This document shows positions 32,071 to 37,962 of a stretch of 37,962 nucleotides of DNA, one piece after another. The notes under the pieces are model-generated. The model had not been told where the DNA came from. It did not search any database and saw only the letters and a program-made list of their open reading frames with translations. Each line of letters begins with the position of its first letter. The stretch's first letter is position 1. Origin of the DNA: Herbaspirillum sp. ASV7 (GTDB taxonomy: Bacteria; Pseudomonadota; Gammaproteobacteria; Burkholderiales; Burkholderiaceae_D); contig NZ_JAELUH010000054.1 of NCBI RefSeq assembly GCF_016429215.1, positions 1-37,962 on the forward strand. Reading direction: 5' to 3'. Made by a program: the position numbers and the translations under genes.

Positions 32071-32952
32071 GTGAATCTGTTTGCCCAACATCGTCTGCTG
32101 AGCGTGGCGCTCGGTATTTCGCTGCTGGTGCATGGCGTGCTGCTCGCCGTGCATTTCGCCGCGCCTGATGCCTTCCGCCTCAAGCCGTCCGACCCGGAAC
32201 TGGAAGTCATCCTGGTCAACGCCAAGCACGACAGGAAACCGGTCAATGCCGAGGCCCTGGCGCAGGCCAACCTGGATGGCGGCGGCAATGCCGACCAGGG
32301 CCGCGCCAAGTCGCCGTTGCCGGACATGAAGCGGCTGGATGACGGCGACAGCGTCAAGGCCACCCAGCGTCGGGTGGCCGAGCTGGAACAGCAGCAGCGC
32401 AGGATGCTGGCCCAGTTGAAGCAGTCGCAGCAGCAAGTGACCAGCAGCGAGCAGCAGAAGGTGACCGAGGCGCCGCAGCTCAATGCGCGCGACATGATCG
32501 AGACCGCCCGTGCCATGGCGCGCATGGAAGCCGAAGTCGCCAAGAACATCGAGCAATACAACAAGCGCCCCAAGAAAACCCAGATCACGCCCAGCACCCG
32601 GGAAGTGGGTTACGCGCAGTACTACAAGACCCTGCAGGACAAGATCGAGAAGGTCGGCACCCTGAACTTCCCGACCCGCGATGGCAATAAGCTCTATGGT
32701 GAATTGCTGGTGGTCATCCCGGTCTTCCAGGATGGCACCATCTACGAGCGCGATGGCGGCGTGGTGGTCAAATCCAGTTCCGGCAATGCGGCGCTGGACC
32801 AGGCGGCGGTGGCCATCGTGCGGCGCTCGGCGCCGTTCGGCCGCTTCCCGGAAAACATGCGCACCAGCGGCAAGGACGATGTGTGGGAAATCATCACGCG
32901 CTTCCGCTTCACGCGTGACCAGGGCCTGCAGGCACAACTGGGGGCCGGCTGA
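32071..32952 (+). CDS. TonB-like energy transducer (C-terminal TonB domain)
   Basis: A roughly 293-residue protein. Residues 12-32 (VALGISLLVHGVLLAVHFAA) form a single membrane anchor with the SxxxH-type helix of TonB proteins. A linker then has charged coiled-coil sequence (QRRVAELEQQQRRMLAQLKQ) instead of the usual Pro/Lys rod. The end (YGELLVVIPVFQDGTIYERD, then RRSAPFGRFPENMR) is a TonB_C fold. TonB links the proton gradient to outer-membrane receptors; no exbBD gene lies here, so the partner is unknown. There is no ATG: GTG at 32071 or TTG at 32062 are the choices, neither with a good ribosome site; I prefer GTG. Confidence 0.85.
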   Translation: MNLFAQHRLLSVALGISLLVHGVLLAVHFAAPDAFRLKPSDPELEVILVNAKHDRKPVNAEALAQANLDGGGNADQGRAKSPLPDMKRLDDGDSVKATQRRVAELEQQQRRMLAQLKQSQQQVTSSEQQKVTEAPQLNARDMIETARAMARMEAEVAKNIEQYNKRPKKTQITPSTREVGYAQYYKTLQDKIEKVGTLNFPTRDGNKLYGELLVVIPVFQDGTIYERDGGVVVKSSSGNAALDQAAVAIVRRSAPFGRFPENMRTSGKDDVWEIITRFRFTRDQGLQAQLGAG

Positions 32953-33014
32953 GGCCCTAACGCCCGGCCGGGATCGACAACGGACACAGACAAGAACGGA
33001 ACAGGCGGATCAAT

Positions 33015-33830
33015 ATGGATGCATACGTCGTCATCGGCAATCCCATCGCCCACAGCAAATCCCCCGAGATCCACGCGCAGTTCGCTGCCCAGACCGGCCA
33101 GGAGCTGAGCTATGAGCGCCTGCTGGCGCCGCTGCATGGCTTCAAGGCGGCGGTGCAGGTGTTCCAGCGGCGCGGCGGGCGCGGCGCCAATGTCACCGTC
33201 CCCTTCAAGCTGGAAGCCCATGCCCTGGCCGACCGGCTTTCGGAGCGCGCGCGCCTGGCCGGCGCGGTCAATACACTCAAGTTCGAGGACGGCGGCATCT
33301 TTGGCGACAACACCGATGGCGCTGGCCTGGTCACCGATATCACGGTCAATGCCGGCCTGCATCTGGCGGGCCGTCGCATCCTGCTGCTGGGGGCCGGTGG
33401 CGCCTCGCGCGGCGCGCTGCTGCCGCTGCTGCAACAGCAGCCGGGCGAACTGGTGATCGTCAACCGCACCCAATCCCGGGCCGCCGAGCTGGCCGCGCAA
33501 TTCGTCGAGTACGGGCCGGTACGCAGTGCCGCCTACGCCGAGCTCGATGGCGTCTTCGACCTCATCGTCAATGCCACCTCGGCCAGCCTGTCGGACGACC
33601 TGCCGCCGTTGCCGCTGTCGGTCTATGGCCGCCAGACGCTGGCCTACGACATGATGTACGGCCGCCAGCCCACCGTCTTCATGCAGAGCGCCCAGCAACA
33701 GGGCGCCCAGGTGCGCGATGGCCTGGGCATGCTGGTCGAGCAGGCCGCCGAAGCCTTCCACCTGTGGCGCGGCGTGCGTCCGGCCACCGCCGAGGTCTTT
33801 GCCAGCCTGCGCCAGCAGCTGGCCCAGTGA
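33015..33830 (+). CDS. aroE: Shikimate dehydrogenase
   Basis: NADPH-dependent reduction of 3-dehydroshikimate to shikimate. The 271-residue product has standard length. Motifs: [19 protein letters not shown] with Ser14/Ser16 for shikimate, [12 protein letters not shown] with catalytic Lys65, [18 protein letters not shown] with Asp101, the cofactor loop [15 protein letters not shown] (125-139) and [11 protein letters not shown] for the NADP phosphate, and [12 protein letters not shown]. It lies 62 bases after the TonB-like gene and 28 before mtgA. Confidence 0.98.
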   Translation: MDAYVVIGNPIAHSKSPEIHAQFAAQTGQELSYERLLAPLHGFKAAVQVFQRRGGRGANVTVPFKLEAHALADRLSERARLAGAVNTLKFEDGGIFGDNTDGAGLVTDITVNAGLHLAGRRILLLGAGGASRGALLPLLQQQPGELVIVNRTQSRAAELAAQFVEYGPVRSAAYAELDGVFDLIVNATSASLSDDLPPLPLSVYGRQTLAYDMMYGRQPTVFMQSAQQQGAQVRDGLGMLVEQAAEAFHLWRGVRPATAEVFASLRQQLAQ

Positions 33831-33858
33831 GCCGCGCCGACCGAACAAGAACAGGCAC

Positions 33859-34566
33859 ATGAAATCGTTACGCAAGCTGCTCTTCTGGATCATCGTCCTG
33901 CCCCTCGCCCTGGTGCTGCTGTTGCAGGTCTACTTCTTCCTGCAGATCTGGTGGTGGAAGGACCATAACCCCGAGTCCACCAGCTTCATGCGGCAACAGC
34001 TGTCGCTGCTGCGCGAGAAGGACCCCAATGCGCAACTGCAATTGCGCTGGGTGCCGTATGCGCGCATCTCCAACAATCTCAAGCGCGCCATCATCGCCTC
34101 CGAGGATTCCAATTTCTCCGAGCATGACGGCGTCGACTGGGATGCCCTGCAAAAGGCCTACGAAAAGAACGAGAAGAAGGGCCGCGTGGTGGCCGGCGGC
34201 TCCACCATCACCCAGCAGCTGGCCAAGAACCTGTTTCTTTCGGGCGAACGCAGCTACCTGCGCAAGGGCCAGGAGTTCGTGATCACCTACATGCTGGAGT
34301 TCCTGCTGGACAAGCAGCGCATCTTCGAGATCTACCTCAACGTGGTCGAGTGGGGCAATGGCGTCTTCGGTGCCGAGGCCGCCGCCCAGCACTATTACCA
34401 CATCCCGGCTGCCAGCCTGGGGGCTGAGCAGGCGGCGCGGCTGGCGGTGATGCTGCCGCGCCCGCGCTACTACGACCGCAACCGGGGCTCCGGCTACCTG
34501 GCGGCGCGCACCAGCCTGATCTTGCGCCGCATGAACGCGGCCACGCTGCCGCCGGCCCACAAGTAA
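33859..34566 (+). CDS. mtgA: Monofunctional biosynthetic peptidoglycan transglycosylase
   Basis: Polymerises lipid II into glycan strands at the membrane. The 235-residue product has one anchor at 8-30 ([20 protein letters not shown]) and a GT51 domain without any penicillin-binding part. Its motifs are [20 protein letters not shown] with catalytic Glu82, [56 protein letters not shown] and [15 protein letters not shown]. The pairing with aroE immediately upstream is common in betaproteobacteria. Frame start is the ATG at 33859. Confidence 0.97.
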   Translation: MKSLRKLLFWIIVLPLALVLLLQVYFFLQIWWWKDHNPESTSFMRQQLSLLREKDPNAQLQLRWVPYARISNNLKRAIIASEDSNFSEHDGVDWDALQKAYEKNEKKGRVVAGGSTITQQLAKNLFLSGERSYLRKGQEFVITYMLEFLLDKQRIFEIYLNVVEWGNGVFGAEAAAQHYYHIPAASLGAEQAARLAVMLPRPRYYDRNRGSGYLAARTSLILRRMNAATLPPAHK

Positions 34567-34748
34567 CCATGCCGCATGACCGGCGTGTGACGGCGCCTGG
34601 TCGCTGCACACGCGCCGTGTCGCGCTTGCCTGAGGCCAGGCGAGAACGTACACTTGCGCACGTTTCGCGCCTGCTCGCCGAGCTGCCGAGCTGTCGTGTA
34701 GCAGTCGCCTCTTCCCCCTTCCATCGCGTCCGGAGCCAGCGTAAGCCC

Positions 34749-35714
34749 ATGATCAATGTATTCGTGTTGCAAAACGGCCGCCTCAGCCAGGTCAACATCG
34801 ACAGCCGCACCGACCTGGAACAGGCCGCGCCGGTCTGGGTCGACCTGACCGAGCCGAACGACGAGGAGCGCGCCTGGGTCAAGAGCATCTACGGCGTGAC
34901 CCTGCCCGACGAGGATGAATTCAGCGACATCGAAGCCTCGGCCCGCTACTTTGAGGCCGAGAACGGCGACCTGCACCTGCGCACCGATTTCCTTTTCGAA
35001 GGCGAAGATGCCTCGCCCTCGACCATGACGGTGGCCTTCATCCTGGCCCGCAACATCCTCTTCTCGGTGCATGCCGAGGACCTGCCGGTGTTCCGCCTGG
35101 TGCGCATGCGCGCGCGCTCGCGGCCCGGTTCCATCGGCGACTATCGCGACGTGCTGCTGGACCTCTACGAGACCGATGCCGAATATTCCGCCGATGCACT
35201 CGAAGGCATCTACCAGAAGCTCGAAGCGGTCAGCACCAGCGTGCTCAAGAAGAGCCTCTCCGACCAGGCCGCCGCCGACGTGCTCAACACCATCGCCCAT
35301 GAGGAAGACCTGAACGGCCGCATCCGCCGCAACATGATGGATACGCGACGCGCGGTCAGCTTCCTGATGCGCGGGCGCCTGCTGAGCTCCGAGCAGTTCG
35401 AGGATGCGCGCCAGATCCTGCGCGACATCGAATCCCTGGATGGCCACACCGCCTTCCTGTTCGACAAGATCAACTTCCTGATGGACGCCACGGTGGGCTT
35501 CATCAACATCAACCAGAACAAGATCATCAAGATCTTCTCGGTGGCCTCGGTGGCCTTCCTGCCGCCGACCCTGATCGCCAGCATCTACGGCATGAACTTC
35601 AAGGTCATGCCGGAACTGGACTGGGCGGTCGGCTACCCGCTGGCCATCGTGATGATGATCGGTTCGGCCATCGCGCCGTTCTGGTACTTCCGTCGGCGCG
35701 GCTGGCTGAACTGA
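34749..35714 (+). CDS. corA: CorA-type Mg/Co transporter
   Basis: Pentameric inner-membrane channel for Mg2+ and related ions. The 321-residue product has the cytoplasmic funnel (1-250) with the long stalk helix (DRRNM-type region IRRNMMDTRRAVSFLMRGRL), two membrane helices at about 262-280 and 294-313, and the GMN selectivity motif at 281-283 (IYGMNFKVMPEL). It ends with the basic tail FRRRGWLN. The frame is open 60 codons upstream, but MINVFVLQNGRL is the family start. It lies 182 bases after mtgA. Confidence 0.96.
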   Translation: MINVFVLQNGRLSQVNIDSRTDLEQAAPVWVDLTEPNDEERAWVKSIYGVTLPDEDEFSDIEASARYFEAENGDLHLRTDFLFEGEDASPSTMTVAFILARNILFSVHAEDLPVFRLVRMRARSRPGSIGDYRDVLLDLYETDAEYSADALEGIYQKLEAVSTSVLKKSLSDQAAADVLNTIAHEEDLNGRIRRNMMDTRRAVSFLMRGRLLSSEQFEDARQILRDIESLDGHTAFLFDKINFLMDATVGFININQNKIIKIFSVASVAFLPPTLIASIYGMNFKVMPELDWAVGYPLAIVMMIGSAIAPFWYFRRRGWLN

Positions 35715-35847
35715 CGTGGCTGGGCGAGCTGTCTGCTGAGGACGACGTCGCCCCTTTTCCGACACACATTCCCGGGCTTGGCCGATATCGCGCGCTGGAT
35801 TTACGCGGCAGGCTCAGTGCATCGCACATCGTGCAGAGGAGCCCACC

Positions 35848-36315
35848 ATGTCCGTCCGACATCACTACATTTCGCTGGCTGTCGTTAGTGCCAGCTTCGC
35901 CATCCTGCTGATCGGGTGTGCCAGTCCGCCACCGCAGGCTGGCGCCGTGCCGCAGACGCAGAACTACGAGCGGGTATCGTCTTATAACGGCAGTGGCGTG
36001 GTCGAGTCCGTCGAAGTGACCCACAAGGAGAGCAATGGCGTAGCCGGCACCGTGGTGGGAGGCGTTGCTGGCGGGCTGGTGGGCAATGCCATCGGCGGCG
36101 GCACCGGACGCGTGCTGGCCACCGTGGCGGGGGCGGCCGGCGGCGCCTATGCCGGCAACCAGATCCAGCGCAACAGCGCCCAGGCACACCAGGTCTACAA
36201 CATCCGCGTGCGCATGGACGATGGCTCACTGCAGAGCTTCGCCCAGGAAGACAACACCGACTTCCGGGTGGGCGACCGGGTGCGACTGGATAACGGGCGA
36301 CTCTCCCGCGACTAG
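35848..36315 (+). CDS. Outer-membrane-type lipoprotein with glycine-zipper domain
   Basis: A 155-residue SlyB/Pcp-like lipoprotein. The signal ends in the lipobox LIGC (Cys24), preceded by a hydrophobic core (SLAVVSASFAIL). The residue after Cys is Ala-Ser, not Asp, consistent with sorting to the outer membrane. A Gly-zipper 2TM segment lies at about 64-107 (GVAGTVVGGVAGGLVGNAIG and GAAGGAYAGNQIQ). The C-terminal part (VRMDDGSLQSFAQEDNTDFR) is a small beta domain. Such proteins add envelope stability or respond to stress; the exact role is unknown. GAGGAG precedes the ATG. It is followed by a terminator. Confidence 0.92.
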   Translation: MSVRHHYISLAVVSASFAILLIGCASPPPQAGAVPQTQNYERVSSYNGSGVVESVEVTHKESNGVAGTVVGGVAGGLVGNAIGGGTGRVLATVAGAAGGAYAGNQIQRNSAQAHQVYNIRVRMDDGSLQSFAQEDNTDFRVGDRVRLDNGRLSRD

Positions 36316-36342
36316 TGTTGCGTCATACGAGCAGGCCCCATG

Positions 36343-36369
36343 AAAAAATCCCCGCGCAGGCGGGGATTT
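36343..36369 (-). terminator. Terminator between the lipoprotein gene and anmK
   Basis: A 10-bp stem (36346-36355 with 36360-36369, 4-base loop). Read on the minus strand it has a T-run of six, so it mainly ends anmK; on the plus strand the T-run is short but it may also end the lipoprotein transcript. Confidence 0.88.
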
Positions 36370-36389
36370 GTCATTCTGCTGCCCGCCTG

Positions 36390-37508
36390 TCAGGCCGGGT
36401 AGAGCGCACCCAGCACGCGCGGGCCGCGCGCTCCCGTCACCGCCGGCAGGTTGCCGGGCAGGCGCAGGTCGAAGCGCCGCGCCAGCCAGGCGAAGGCCAG
36501 CGCTTCCACATGCTGGGGCGCCACGCCCAGCACAGCGGTGGACTGTACCGTGGCACGTTCCTGCAATAGCTGGCGCAACAGGTGCATCAGGAACGCATTT
36601 TCGGCCCCCCCGCCGCAGACGTAGACCTGCGACGCATCGGCGGCATGGCCAACGATGGCGTCGGCGATGGTGCTGGCAGTGAGCATGGTCAGCGTGGCTT
36701 GCACATCGGCCGGAGCCACCGCTTCACCAGTGCGCAGCAGGGCTGCCTCCAACCAGTCCAGATGGAACAGGTCGCGGCCCGAACTCTTGGGCGGCGCCAG
36801 CCTGAAGAAGGCCTCGTCGCGCAACTGCGCCAGCAGTCCCGCATGGACCTGGCCCGAGGCCCCCCAGTCACCATTGGCGTCATAGCTGCGCTGTTGGTGC
36901 AAGTGGATCCAGCCATCCATGAGCGCGTTGCCGGGGCCGGTATCGAATCCATAAGCGCCTTCCTCGCCGGCCGGCAGGATGCTGACATTGGCGATGCCAC
37001 CGATATTGACCACCACCCGCGATTGCGCCGCATCACCAAAGATGGCGCGGTGGAAGGCCGGCACCAGCGGCGCACCCTGGCCACCGGCAGCCACATCGCG
37101 ACTGCGGAAATCGGCCACCACAGCTATGCCGCTCAATTCAGCCAGCAGGGCCGCATTGTTGGTCTGCCGGGTAAAGCCCAGTTCGGGACGATGCCGGATG
37201 GTCTGTCCATGCACGCCCACCATGCGGATATCGGCCGCGCTCTTGCCTGCCTGCAGCAGCAGTTGCGCCACGCAGTCGGCGTAGTGCACCGCCAGTGCAT
37301 TGGCGGCCATGGCCTCGCGCTCGATCTCGTTGGGACCGGCGGCCTGCAGGGCCATCAGGTCGGCGCGCAGGTGCTCGGGGAAGGGCACGTAGGCAGCCGC
37401 CAGCGTGGCCGAGATGGCCTGGCCGTCGAAGGCGGCCAGGACGCCATCGACGCCGTCCAGGCTGGTGCCTGACATCAGGCCGATATAGAGAGGATGTTGT
37501 GCAGTCAT
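36390..37508 (-). CDS. anmK: Anhydro-N-acetylmuramic acid kinase
   Basis: Converts recycled 1,6-anhydroMurNAc to MurNAc-6-phosphate. The 372-residue product has the family start YIGLMSGTSLDGVDGVLAAF, then VVGVHGQTIRHRPE-type sequence (RMVGVHGQTIRHRPELGFTR), VADFRSRDVAAGGQGAPLVP, NIGGIANVSILP, FDTGPGNALMDGW with the catalytic Asp region and VCGGGAENAFLMHLL. The start is the ATG at 37508; an in-frame TTG 18 bases upstream lies next to a terminator T-run. It is downstream of an M23 peptidase gene in an arrangement common to betaproteobacteria. Confidence 0.97.
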   Translation of the reverse strand: MTAQHPLYIGLMSGTSLDGVDGVLAAFDGQAISATLAAAYVPFPEHLRADLMALQAAGPNEIEREAMAANALAVHYADCVAQLLLQAGKSAADIRMVGVHGQTIRHRPELGFTRQTNNAALLAELSGIAVVADFRSRDVAAGGQGAPLVPAFHRAIFGDAAQSRVVVNIGGIANVSILPAGEEGAYGFDTGPGNALMDGWIHLHQQRSYDANGDWGASGQVHAGLLAQLRDEAFFRLAPPKSSGRDLFHLDWLEAALLRTGEAVAPADVQATLTMLTASTIADAIVGHAADASQVYVCGGGAENAFLMHLLRQLLQERATVQSTAVLGVAPQHVEALAFAWLARRFDLRLPGNLPAVTGARGPRVLGALYPA

Positions 37509-37524
37509 GGCGGGGCCTGGAAAC

Positions 37525-37560
37525 AAAAAAGGGCGGTCGCTGATTCTACAGCGACCACCC
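37525..37560 (-). terminator. Terminator of the M23 peptidase gene
   Basis: A 12-bp stem (37531-37542 with 37549-37560, one G-U, 6-base loop) with T-run on the minus strand (A-run at 37525-37530). It lies 22 bases after the peptidase stop and only 17 bases before the anmK start. Confidence 0.9.
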
Positions 37561-37581
37561 TCGGACCGGTGCGAACAGGAG

Positions 37582-37962
37582 TTACCTGGTCGCCAGCTTC
37601 ACATCGGCCGCGCCCGGCACGCGCAGCATCGCCATGCGGTGCTGCATGTCGTCGGCCACCGCACGGAAGCGCTGCATCTGCGGGCCGGTCAGGGCCTGGT
37701 TGTTGGGCACATCGACCGACAGCGGATTGCGCGGCTGGTTGTTGACGCGGAACTCGTAGTGCAGGTGCGGACCGGTGGCCCAGCCGGTCATGCCGACGAA
37801 GCCGATCACGTCATTCTGGCTGACCTTCATGCCCTTCTTGATGTTGGGCGCAAAGCGGCTCATGTGGCCGTAGGCGGTGGAATAGCCGCTCCAGTGCTTG
37901 ATGACGACGATGTTGCCGTAGCCGTTCTGCTGGCCGACGAAGTCGACCACGCCATCGGCAGC
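37582..37962 (-). CDS. M23-family (LytM) metallopeptidase, 3' part
   Basis: Cuts peptide cross-links in murein, in the periplasm. The window holds 126 codons, open to its right edge, so the start lies beyond. The visible part is the C-terminal half of the LytM domain: NGYGNIVVIKHWSGYSTAYG, HMSRFAPNIKKGMKVSQNDV, IGFVGMTGWATGPHLHYEFR with the HxH zinc ligand (HLH). The first zinc motif (HxxxD) lies outside. After the domain come about 50 residues ending GAADVKLATR. It heads toward anmK through a terminator. The match to LytM is firm; activity depends on the missing part. Confidence 0.93.
   Translation of the reverse strand, partial: AADGVVDFVGQQNGYGNIVVIKHWSGYSTAYGHMSRFAPNIKKGMKVSQNDVIGFVGMTGWATGPHLHYEFRVNNQPRNPLSVDVPNNQALTGPQMQRFRAVADDMQHRMAMLRVPGAADVKLATR

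Noticed and set aside
29361-32597. A 1078-codon minus-strand open frame opposite ubiC, the RNase and the TonB-like gene
   Set aside because: Same antisense shadow effect; it crosses three well-supported plus-strand genes and has no recognisable domain.
34569-34748. 60-codon N-terminal extension of CorA
   Set aside because: Arg-rich shadow-like sequence unlike CorA; the ATG at 34749 starts the conserved region.
36551-36566. TGGCACGTTCCTGCAA resembling a sigma-54 promoter
   Set aside because: GG-to-GC spacing is one base short and it lies inside anmK with no gene to serve.

Overview
The window is a 38 kb stretch of a GC-rich betaproteobacterial chromosome. Protein sequences and gene order (ffh next to a CcsA-type gene and ampD; aroQ-accB-accC-prmA; mpl to corA as one block; M23 peptidase before anmK) point to Burkholderiales, most like Oxalobacteraceae such as Herbaspirillum. 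The genus is inferred from remembered families and gene order, not from a search. I see no rRNA, tRNA, insertion sequence, phage or CRISPR array. Most of the window is housekeeping.

Left part (1-9.3 kb): the 3' part of proS; a small secreted four-cysteine protein; a SWIB-domain protein with an H1-like Ala/Lys/Pro tail; ffh. Divergent from ffh is a three-gene ABC importer of the nitrate/sulfonate/taurine class, followed by a CcsA-type membrane protein, a small zinc-ribbon-like membrane protein and ampD.

Middle (9.3-16.2 kb): nrdA and nrdB, class Ia ribonucleotide reductase, behind a promoter overlapped by two NrdR-like boxes 30 bp apart. NrdA has two ATP-cones. Next come tandem terminators, a histone H1-like gene made of Lys/Ala/Pro repeats with an internal 54-bp tandem repeat, and a YggT-family membrane protein.

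Minus-strand block (16.3-25.0 kb), in transcription order: AraC-type regulator, unassigned 212-aa protein, TlpA-like thioredoxin, aroQ, accB, accC, prmA, a zinc-ribbon/DUF3426 protein, a PfkB-type kinase and an exported peroxiredoxin. It joins fatty-acid and shikimate synthesis, ribosomal protein methylation and redox functions.

Right part (25.2-37.9 kb): a chemoreceptor with a C-terminal adaptation pentapeptide and a small unassigned partner gene; then mpl, a YqiA-like esterase, ubiC, an RNase II-family protein, a TonB-like protein, aroE, mtgA, corA and a glycine-zipper lipoprotein. On the minus strand are anmK and the 3' end of an M23 peptidase. Murein genes (ampD, mpl, anmK, mtgA, M23) and chorismate-pathway genes (aroQ, aroE, ubiC) recur through the window.

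I found no convincing wholly new system. The best leads are the two H1-like proteins of different architecture, the NrdR/promoter arrangement with its long leader and the nrdA-nrdB hairpin, the peroxiredoxin lacking the usual resolving cysteine, and the unassigned gene coupled to the chemoreceptor.
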